Shown here in pieces: positions 1 to 5,424 of a stretch of DNA of 7,552 bases; position 1 is the stretch's first letter; each line of letters starts with the position of its first letter. The notes beneath the pieces are model-generated. The model saw only the letters and a program-made list of their open reading frames with translations, had not been told where the DNA came from and did not search any database. Source of the DNA: Gemmatimonadales bacterium (GTDB taxonomy: Bacteria; Gemmatimonadota; Gemmatimonadetes; Gemmatimonadales; GWC2-71-9); contig JACDDX010000074.1 in the NCBI GenBank assembly GCA_013816685.1, positions 1-7,552 on the forward strand, read 5' to 3'. The translations under genes were made by a program, and so were the position numbers.

Positions 1-558
1 GTCAGCACCTGGAGCGCCTTCCGCGACGAGGATCTCGCGGTGCGTCCGCGGACCGGCGACCCGCGGGGACGGAACCTCCGCGAGCAGATGGTGCACCAGG
101 TCGTGAGCGAGAACCTCTGGTTTCGCGACATGCTGGGCGTGGACGTGAGTGCGTCGCCGCTCCCGCCGGAGGAGACCCGGTTCGAGTTCATCCGCCGCTA
201 CGCCGAGGATTCCGCACGGCGGGTGACGGTGCTCCGTCTCAAGACCGAGGGGTGGTGGGAGGAGGAGGTCCGCTTCTTCGATGTCGTCCGCCCCCGCGCC
301 TGGATCATGCTGCGCCGGATCGCGCACACAGCGCACCACCGCGGCCAGCAGACCGCCCTGCTCCGCCTGCTGGGCCGCGACGTCTGGAGCACCTACGGGC
401 CGACCGCCGACACCGGCGGGCTGCCGCAGCACGAGGCGCCGACGCAGTACGCCTATGAAGACGAGGAGTCCCTGCTCTCGGGCGAGGCGTTCGGAAGCCG
501 GAAGTCGCGGCTGCCGGGGCCCGCGCGTCAGCCACCCACCGAACGGCCGGACAGGTAA
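1..558 (+). CDS. DinB-like metal-binding protein, 5' end cut by window
   Basis: The frame is open from the first base (185 visible residues), so the real start lies upstream. A GTG at 40 is possible but unlikely, because the 13 residues before it read as ordinary protein (TWSAFRDEDLAV). The protein resembles the DinB/YfiT-like four-helix-bundle superfamily, in which three histidines bind a divalent metal. Counting from the first visible residue, candidate ligands are H32 in a helix (MVHQVVSEN) and the pair H109 and H113 in HTAHHRGQQ, a typical DinB HxxxH arrangement. The tail after about residue 150 is acidic and then Pro/Arg-rich, and is probably disordered. Members include thiol-dependent transferases and proteins of unknown role, and nothing here identifies a substrate. 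No partner gene is visible upstream, and the next gene begins 132 bases downstream. The family call is fairly secure; the biochemical function is unknown. Confidence 0.8.
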   Translation, partial: VSTWSAFRDEDLAVRPRTGDPRGRNLREQMVHQVVSENLWFRDMLGVDVSASPLPPEETRFEFIRRYAEDSARRVTVLRLKTEGWWEEEVRFFDVVRPRAWIMLRRIAHTAHHRGQQTALLRLLGRDVWSTYGPTADTGGLPQHEAPTQYAYEDEESLLSGEAFGSRKSRLPGPARQPPTERPDR

Positions 559-566
559 GCCGGCCG
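544..566. repeat. Inverted repeat spanning the DinB-like stop codon
   Basis: The arms CGGCCGG (544-550) and CCGGCCG (560-566) are perfect 7-bp complements around a 9-base loop that contains the TAA stop (556-558). No T-run follows, so this is not a classical intrinsic terminator. It could stabilise the mRNA 3' end or help termination. It could also be chance in such GC-rich DNA. Confidence 0.45.
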
Positions 567-637
567 CAGACCGCTCGCACGGCCGAAGGTGTTTCGTCGT
601 GCGACGCGACGCCTGCATCGGGCATCTGAACAGGGTC

Positions 638-654
638 CGGCGCCAGGGGCGCCG
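638..654. repeat. GGCGCC-based hairpin upstream of htrA
   Basis: CGGCGCC (638-644) and GGCGCCG (648-654) form a perfect 7-bp stem with a 3-base loop. A T-rich stretch (TTTCATTTTT, 665-674) starts 10 bases later, farther than in a standard intrinsic terminator. The hairpin abuts the extended -10-like element at 657-665. It could therefore be a weak terminator for the upstream gene or an operator for the downstream one. Function is inferred from position only. Confidence 0.4.
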
Positions 655-656
655 CC

Positions 657-680
657 TGCTACGATTTCATTTTTCCGGAG
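657..680 (+). promoter_or_regulatory. Candidate extended -10 and ribosome binding site for htrA
   Basis: TG-C-TACGAT (657-665) matches an extended -10 element: TACGAT shares four of six bases with TATAAT and has TG one base upstream. No good -35 is present 16-18 bases upstream, which is typical when an extended -10 is used. Transcription would begin near 672. GGAG at 677-680 lies 10 bases before the ATG at 691 and supports that start over the upstream in-frame GTG at 589. The ribosome site is moderately convincing; the promoter is tentative. Confidence 0.35.
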
Positions 681-690
681 TGTCTGCATC

Positions 691-2277
691 ATGATGAATT
701 TTCTGCGACGGCCCCTCGGTCCCGGCGGTGCCGCCCTGGTGTTCGCCACGGGTCTCGGCACGGCGGGCCTGCTGCACTTCCCGCACGACGGCGAAGCCCA
801 GCAGCGTCGCCAGCAGCCCGTCGTCACGGTGGCCGCGCCGACGCCGCCGGCCAACGCGAACGTCGCCGCGCTGCAGAATCTGAGCGAGGCGTTCGCGACG
901 GTGGCCGAGCAGGTCAAGCCGAGCGTGGTGTTCATCAAGTCGGGCCATGCGACCAGGGGCGACGTCGACAGCGGCGGTCCCCAGATGCAGGTGCCGCCGG
1001 GCTTCGAGCAGTTCTTCCCCAACATGCCCCGGCAGCGCCGACCCGACTTCCAGCAGAGCGCGGGTTCGGGGTTCGTAGTCTCGAAGGATGGCTACATCCT
1101 GACCAACAACCATGTGGTCGAAGGTTCGGACGTGGTGACGGTGCGGCTGCTCGACCGGCGGGAGTTCAAGGCCAAGGTCGTCGGGACCGATCCGAACACC
1201 GATCTCGCCGTGCTCAAGATCGACGCGCGGAACCTCACGCCCGCCCCGCTCGGCAACAGCGACCGGTCGCGGGTCGGCGAGTGGGTGCTTGCCGTGGGCA
1301 ACCCGCTGGGCGAGAACCTCACCTTCACGGTGACGCAGGGCATCATCAGCGCAAAGGGTCGCTCGCTGGCTCTGCCGAACACCAGCGACCGCAGCATCCA
1401 GGACTTCATCCAGACCGATGCGGCCATCAACCCGGGCAACTCGGGCGGCCCGCTGGTCAGCGTGCAGGGCGCGGTGATCGGCGTGAACTCTGCCATCGCC
1501 AGCCAGAGCGGGTTCAACGCCGGCTACGGGTTCGCCATCCCGATCAACCTCGCTCGGCAGGTGATGGACCAGATCATCTCGCACGGTCGGGTGCAGCGTG
1601 CCGTGCTGGGGGTGACCGTCCGGAACGCCACCCCGAACGACGCGGCGTACGTCGGGCTCCCCGACGTCAACGGCGTGGTGGTCCAGGACTACGGGAGCGA
1701 AGACTCTCCGGCACGCGCCGCCGGCATCCAGCCGGGCGACATCATCGTGTCGGTGGACGGCAAGCGGGTCGAGTACGTGGGTCAGCTCCAGCAGGCGATC
1801 GCCTTCCGCCGCCCCGGCGAGAGCGCCAGGATCGAGGTGGCGCGGAAGGGCGGCGTGCACAAGATGCTCAGCGTCCGGCTGCAGGAGCTGCCGGCCCAGG
1901 TGAAGACGGCTGCCGTCACCGACTCCGGCTCCGGGAACGGCGGACGCGCGGCCCCGGCCACCTCGGTCGATCTGCTGGGGCTCACGGTGCAGGCGCTTGG
2001 ACGCGACGACATCGCCCAATTGCAGCTTGCGCCCGACCGTCAGGGCGTGATCGTCACCGGCGTCACCGCGGGCGGCCCCGCCTACGGCGAGCTGGTGCCG
2101 CCGGACCAGGGCGGGCCGGATATCATCCTCAGCGTCGAGAACAAGCCGGTGAAGTCGCCGGCCGATCTCAACCGGGCGCTCACCGGCATGAAGGCGGGCG
2201 ATATCGTGAGCCTCAGCGTGTACAACGCACAAGCCAAGATCCGGCGGATTGAGCGCATCCGGCTGGGCGCGCCGTGA
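691..2277 (+). CDS. htrA: HtrA/Do-family exported serine protease with two PDZ domains
   Basis: 528 residues, a usual length for DegP/DegQ/MucD-type proteases, which degrade or refold damaged proteins in the periplasm. Residues 1-38 are an export signal: basic FLRRPLG, a hydrophobic stretch at about 14-30, and a possible cleavage site near GEA-QQ. The protease domain (about 65-295) has a complete triad: H141 in TNNHVV, D171 in TDLAVLKI, and S251 in GNSGGP. PDZ1 (about 300-398) has the normal GIQPGDIIVSVDG core. PDZ2 (about 425-525) is divergent, with Pro/Gly-rich PPDQGGPDIIL replacing the usual 'GL.pGDvI' turn. The start at 691 (or 694) puts the signal peptide at the N-terminus and has GGAG upstream. 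The frame also extends back to a GTG at 589, but that would add 34 Arg/Pro-rich residues before the signal. A strong hairpin follows the stop, so the gene is probably monocistronic. Which of the DegP, DegQ or DegS roles it fills cannot be told from sequence alone. Confidence 0.95.
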   Translation: MMNFLRRPLGPGGAALVFATGLGTAGLLHFPHDGEAQQRRQQPVVTVAAPTPPANANVAALQNLSEAFATVAEQVKPSVVFIKSGHATRGDVDSGGPQMQVPPGFEQFFPNMPRQRRPDFQQSAGSGFVVSKDGYILTNNHVVEGSDVVTVRLLDRREFKAKVVGTDPNTDLAVLKIDARNLTPAPLGNSDRSRVGEWVLAVGNPLGENLTFTVTQGIISAKGRSLALPNTSDRSIQDFIQTDAAINPGNSGGPLVSVQGAVIGVNSAIASQSGFNAGYGFAIPINLARQVMDQIISHGRVQRAVLGVTVRNATPNDAAYVGLPDVNGVVVQDYGSEDSPARAAGIQPGDIIVSVDGKRVEYVGQLQQAIAFRRPGESARIEVARKGGVHKMLSVRLQELPAQVKTAAVTDSGSGNGGRAAPATSVDLLGLTVQALGRDDIAQLQLAPDRQGVIVTGVTAGGPAYGELVPPDQGGPDIILSVENKPVKSPADLNRALTGMKAGDIVSLSVYNAQAKIRRIERIRLGAP

Positions 2278-2313
2278 AGCACCACAGCAGCCACTGACCG
2301 AAATGTGCTGCTG

Positions 2314-2347
2314 CAACGGCCACCCGTGAGGGTGGCCGTTGTCGTGT
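2314..2347 (+). terminator. Probable intrinsic terminator after htrA
   Basis: CAACGGCCACCC (2314-2325) pairs perfectly over 12 bp with GGGTGGCCGTTG (2330-2341) around the tetraloop GTGA, which fits the stable GNRA class. The following bases are T-rich but interrupted (TTGTCGTGTT, 2339-2348) rather than a pure T-run. It begins 37 bases after the htrA stop. Position and stem strength make termination or 3'-end protection likely. The stem is symmetric, so it could act on either strand, but no convergent gene is visible. Confidence 0.75.
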
Positions 2348-2348
2348 T

Positions 2349-2372
2349 CGCCTCGCATCGGTGCGCGAGGCG
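2349..2372. repeat. Second hairpin downstream of the terminator
   Basis: CGCCTCGC (2349-2356) pairs with GCGAGGCG (2365-2372) over 8 bp around the 8-base loop ATCGGTGC. It begins seven bases after the terminator stem ends. It could be a back-up terminator, or a leader or operator element for the gene at 2476. The rest of the gap (2373-2464) shows no convincing -35/-10 pair: TTGCCG at 2396-2401 is a fair -35, but no good -10 lies 16-18 bases after it. Confidence 0.4.
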
Positions 2373-2464
2373 TGATATCGCTCACGGCATCGGGGTTGCC
2401 GGCGCGGCTCATTAGCAGACAACGGGCGGTACCGCACTGCCCGGGCGCGACACACGATCGATTC

Positions 2465-2471
2465 GAGGAGG
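2465..2471 (+). promoter_or_regulatory. Strong ribosome binding site fixing the SDR GTG start
   Basis: GAGGAGG closely matches the anti-Shine-Dalgarno complement and ends four bases before the GTG at 2476. Spacing is slightly short but workable. It is the main argument that translation starts here, so the long charged N-terminal extension is really made. It argues against a start nearer the Rossmann fold. Confidence 0.7.
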
Positions 2472-2475
2472 CAGC

Positions 2476-3525
2476 GTGGCAGTCAAGCAGACCAAGGCAC
2501 CGGGCCGGGCAAAGAACGACCGGGCCGAAAAGCCTACGACGGACGGTGGAGCAAAGGATCAGGCTCGGACAACTGCGGCCGAGCACCGGAAGCTGCAGCA
2601 GGACGCGGAGGCGAAGCGCTCGAAGAACGGCAAGAAGGAGTCGGAGAAGCCGATGCAGGCGGGCGAGCGCAAGCATCCGGAGACGCCGCTTCCCAAGCAG
2701 CACCTCGCCAAGCCGGGTATCGAGGCCGAGCTGAGCCCGCGGCCCCAGTTCGAGGCGCCGGGGTACCGGGGGTCGGGCAAGCTCGAAGGCAAGACCGCGC
2801 TCATTACGGGCGGCGACTCGGGAATCGGCCGCGCGGTCGCGGTGCTCTTTGCCCGCGAAGGGGCGGACGTCGCCGTCCTCTACCTCGACGAGCACGAGGA
2901 CGCCGAGGAGACCGGGCGCGCGATCGAGGCCGAAGGACAGCGTGCGCTGCTCATTCCGGGGGACGTGACCGATGTCGAATTTTGCGAGGAGGCCGTCACC
3001 CGCACGGTCGAGGAATTCGGAAAGCTCGACATTCTCGTGAACAACGCCGCGTTTCAGGAGCACGCCGAGCGGCTGGAGGATATCACCGAGGAGCAGCTCG
3101 ACCGCACTTTCAAGACGAACATCTACGGCTACTTCCACATGGCGCGCGCGGCGCTGCCCCACCTGAAGGAGGGCAGCTCGATCATCAACACCGGATCGGT
3201 GACGGCCATGGAAGGGAGCAAACATCTCCTGGACTACTCCGCCACCAAGGGCGCCATTCACGCGTTCACGATGTCGCTGGGCCAGAACCTCGTCGAGCGC
3301 GGGATCCGGGTGAACTGTGTCGCGCCGGGGCCGATCTGGACGCCGCTCAACCCCGCGGACGCCGACCCCGAGCAGGTGAGCGAGTTCGGCAGCAAGGTCG
3401 CGATGAAGCGTCCGGGCCAGCCGGAGGAGGTGGCGCCGGCGTACGTGTTCCTCGCGGCGCCGTCGATGTCGAGTTACATCACCGGCGAGATCCTGCCGGT
3501 CGTGGGGGGCAAGACGGGCGGCTGA
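2476..3525 (+). CDS. SDR-family oxidoreductase, YghA/GSP39-like, with charged N-terminal extension
   Basis: 349 residues. NAD(P)-dependent short-chain dehydrogenase/reductase, expected to be cytoplasmic. Residues 1-91 have no aromatic residues and many Lys/Arg/Glu, so they are probably disordered. The catalytic Rossmann domain begins near GKLEGKTALI (101-110). It shows the cofactor motif TGGDSGIG (111-118), D163-V164, NNAA (189-192), and the full active-site tetrad N215, S241, Y254 and K258 (YSATK), with Ser and Tyr 13 residues apart as usual. The C-terminal ITGEILPVVGG is normal for the family. TGGDSGIG and the closing region match the clade containing E. coli YghA and Bacillus GSP39, a general-stress protein. 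The substrate is not predictable. Classical SDRs are about 250 residues, so about 95 are extra at the N-terminus; this clade normally has a shorter extension. The next gene, moxR, starts 31 bases downstream with no visible terminator between. Confidence 0.93.
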   Translation: MAVKQTKAPGRAKNDRAEKPTTDGGAKDQARTTAAEHRKLQQDAEAKRSKNGKKESEKPMQAGERKHPETPLPKQHLAKPGIEAELSPRPQFEAPGYRGSGKLEGKTALITGGDSGIGRAVAVLFAREGADVAVLYLDEHEDAEETGRAIEAEGQRALLIPGDVTDVEFCEEAVTRTVEEFGKLDILVNNAAFQEHAERLEDITEEQLDRTFKTNIYGYFHMARAALPHLKEGSSIINTGSVTAMEGSKHLLDYSATKGAIHAFTMSLGQNLVERGIRVNCVAPGPIWTPLNPADADPEQVSEFGSKVAMKRPGQPEEVAPAYVFLAAPSMSSYITGEILPVVGGKTGG

Positions 3526-3544
3526 TGGCTGTGGCGGGAGCGGT

Positions 3545-3556
3545 TATGTTGGTACC
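3545..3556 (+). promoter_or_regulatory. Candidate -10 for a leaderless moxR transcript
   Basis: TATGTT (3545-3550) fits TANNNT and matches four of six TATAAT bases. It ends six bases before the ATG at 3557, so the usual start point would be the A of the ATG itself. The possible -35 at 3522-3527 (CTGATG, 17-base spacer) is weak. The only ribosome-site-like sequence, GGGAG at 3536-3540, lies 16 bases from the ATG, which is too far to work well. Together these suggest, but do not prove, a leaderless mRNA. Confidence 0.35.
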
Positions 3557-4546
3557 ATGACCTCTTCCGCTGCTGCGGTTTCTTCCCCCGCGGAGCCTCG
3601 GCCCTCCACGGTGCGCGATGTGCTGGCCGAAATGTCGCGCGTCATCGTCGGGCAGCGCACGCTCCTCGAGCGCCTGTTGATCGGGCTCCTGGCCGACGGA
3701 CACGTGCTGCTCGAGGGGGTGCCGGGGCTCGCCAAGACGCTGTCGGTCCGCACTCTCGCGGCCACGATCAGCGGCGGGTACCGTCGGATCCAGTTCACCC
3801 CCGACCTGCTGCCCGCCGACCTCCTCGGCACCCAGATCTACAACCAGCGCACCTCCGACTTCAGCGTGCAGCAGGGCCCCATCTTTACCAACATCCTGCT
3901 CGCCGACGAGATCAATCGCGCGCCGGCCAAGGTCCAGAGCGCGCTGCTCGAGGCCATGCAGGAGAAGCAGGTGACGATCGGCGGCACGACCTTCCCCCTG
4001 CCCGAACTGTTTCTCGTGCTCGCCACCCAGAATCCGATCGAGCACGAAGGCACCTATCCGCTGCCTGAAGCGCAGGTCGACCGCTTCATGTTCAAGCTCA
4101 TCGTGACCTACCCCGGGCGGACCGATGAGCGCGAGGTGCTGGACCGGATGACGTCGGGGCACGAGCCGTCCGCGCGCCACGTTACCGATCCCGCCGCGTT
4201 GCTCGACGCGCGGGCGCGGGCCGCCGAGGTCTACGCCGATCCGCGGGTCAAGGAGTACGTGATCGACCTGGTCCATGCGACCCGCGATCCCAAGTCGGTG
4301 GGGCTCGGCGATCTGTCGGCGATGGTCGAGTACGGCGCGTCGCCCCGGGCCGGGATCTTCCTGATCAAGGCGGCCAAGGCGCACGCCTACCTCGAGGGCC
4401 GGGCCTACGTCACGCCCGACGACGTCAAGGCGCTGGCTCTCGACGTACTGCGCCACCGCGTCATCCTCACCTACCGCGCCGACGCCGAGGGGGTGGGGAG
4501 CGAGGCCATGATCGGGCGGATCCTCGAGGCCGTGCAGGTGCCGTGA
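3557..4546 (+). CDS. moxR: MoxR-family AAA+ ATPase
   Basis: 329 residues, normal for MoxR proteins. These are hexameric AAA+ chaperone-like ATPases that work with VWA-domain partners to mature or activate other proteins. The ATPase core has Walker A GVPGLAKT (54-61), Walker B ILLADEIN (113-120, with D117 and E118), sensor 1 in ATQNP (N159), an arginine-finger-like R176 in EAQVDRF, and sensor 2 in GASPRAG (R264). The C-terminal lid includes the typical YVTPDDVKALALDVLRHR (284-301). All ATP-binding and hydrolysis residues look intact. The start is the first ATG; it lacks a well-placed ribosome site, and an in-frame GTG at 3611 is an alternative that would keep the whole domain. The stop shares GTGA with the next gene's start, so the two are translationally coupled. 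The gene order (moxR, DUF58, membrane protein, VWA, VWA) resembles the MoxR-proper ('MRP') and Bacteroides Bat-type operons. Confidence 0.96.
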   Translation: MTSSAAAVSSPAEPRPSTVRDVLAEMSRVIVGQRTLLERLLIGLLADGHVLLEGVPGLAKTLSVRTLAATISGGYRRIQFTPDLLPADLLGTQIYNQRTSDFSVQQGPIFTNILLADEINRAPAKVQSALLEAMQEKQVTIGGTTFPLPELFLVLATQNPIEHEGTYPLPEAQVDRFMFKLIVTYPGRTDEREVLDRMTSGHEPSARHVTDPAALLDARARAAEVYADPRVKEYVIDLVHATRDPKSVGLGDLSAMVEYGASPRAGIFLIKAAKAHAYLEGRAYVTPDDVKALALDVLRHRVILTYRADAEGVGSEAMIGRILEAVQVP

Positions 4547-5424
4547 CCCCGGAGGACATTGCGGCCGAGGTCCGCCGGATCGAGATCACCACCCGCCACC
4601 TCGTCCGCGACATCGTCGCCGGCGAATATTCCAGCGCGTTCCGGGGCACCGGCGTCGAGTTCGCCGAGGTGCGCGAGTACCAGCCCGGCGACGATATCCG
4701 CACCATCGACTGGAACGTCACCGCCCGGCTCGGCAGTGCCTACGTGAAGCGCTATCTGGAAGAGCGCGAGCTCACCGTCATGTTCCTCCTCGACTACAGC
4801 GCCTCGTCCGGCTTCGGCACGACGGTCAGGACGAAACGTGACCTGGCCGTGGAGGCCTGCTCGGTGCTGGCACTCGCCGCGGCGCGGAATAACGACCGCG
4901 TGGGCGCGGTAGGCTTTACCGACCGGGCCGAGCGGTTCGTGCCGCCCCGGCGCGGCCGGCGGCAGGTGCTCCGGGTGGTCAGCGAGCTGATCGGCTTCGA
5001 GCCCGGACACCGGGGCACGGACCTGACGGGCGCGCTCGAGTTCCTGGCGTCGGTACTGCGGCGCCGGTCGGTGGTCTTCGTCGCTTCGGACTTCTATGCC
5101 CGGGGGTACGATGTCGCGCTCGAGCAGCTCGCCCGCCGCCACGACGTGATCGCGCTGCAGGTCGTGGATCCGCGCGAGCGCGAGATGCCGGCCGTGGGTA
5201 TGGCGGCGTTCGTCGACCCGGAGACCGGCGGCTGGCGCTGGGTGGACACCGACGACGCCGCGCTGCGGGAGCGCTACCGGCTGAGCGGCGCCCGGTTCGA
5301 CGCGGAGCTCGAGCAGACCCTCCGGCTCCGGGACGTGGACCATCTCCGGCTCGAGACCGGACGGTCGTATGCCGAGACGTTCATCGCGTTCTTCCGGCGA
5401 CGAGAGCGGATGCTGTGGCGCTAG
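4543..5424 (+). CDS. DUF58 (VWA-like) protein, MoxR partner
   Basis: 293 residues starting at a GTG that overlaps the moxR stop by four bases. DUF58 proteins have a VWA-like fold and are nearly always encoded just after moxR. They are thought to be clients or adaptors of the ATPase, but their exact job is not established. The signature EYQPGDDIRTIDWNVTAR (46-62) and YVKRYLEERE (67-76) are clear. The metal-ion-dependent adhesion site looks intact, with DxSxS as D84-S86-S88 (LLDYSASS). GTDLTGAL (158-165) and the strand ending in VASDF (179-184, D183) lie where the other loops are expected. No signal peptide or membrane segment is seen, so it is probably cytoplasmic. This start removes no domain, although the ribosome site (AGGTG at 4536-4540) is weak, which fits coupling to moxR. 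The last 10 bases overlap the following gene. Confidence 0.93.
   Translation: MTPEDIAAEVRRIEITTRHLVRDIVAGEYSSAFRGTGVEFAEVREYQPGDDIRTIDWNVTARLGSAYVKRYLEERELTVMFLLDYSASSGFGTTVRTKRDLAVEACSVLALAAARNNDRVGAVGFTDRAERFVPPRRGRRQVLRVVSELIGFEPGHRGTDLTGALEFLASVLRRRSVVFVASDFYARGYDVALEQLARRHDVIALQVVDPREREMPAVGMAAFVDPETGGWRWVDTDDAALRERYRLSGARFDAELEQTLRLRDVDHLRLETGRSYAETFIAFFRRRERMLWR

Noticed and set aside
40..42. GTG as the true start of the DinB-like gene
   Set aside because: The frame is open to the window edge, and the residues before this GTG look like normal DinB-family sequence. The gene is better treated as truncated.
595..606. Small inverted repeat CGTCG-TG-CGACG
   Set aside because: A 5-bp stem with a 2-base loop is too short and sterically poor, and is expected by chance in GC-rich DNA.
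589..690. Upstream GTG start for htrA adding 34 residues
   Set aside because: The added stretch is Arg/Pro/Ala-rich, would push the signal peptide inside the protein, and crosses the candidate promoter. The ATG at 691 has GGAG at good spacing.
2396..2424. Possible sigma70 promoter for the SDR gene using TTGCCG as -35
   Set aside because: No acceptable -10 hexamer lies 16-18 bases downstream, so the match is not convincing.
2339..2734. A + strand open frame overlapping the SDR start
   Set aside because: It is out of frame with the SDR gene, starts inside the terminator stem, and encodes an Arg/Ser-rich product with no motif.
667..3261. An 864-codon open frame on the minus strand across htrA and the SDR gene
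   Set aside because: It runs antisense through two well-conserved genes and the terminator between them, its product has no recognisable motifs, and long antisense frames are expected in GC-rich DNA. It is a shadow.
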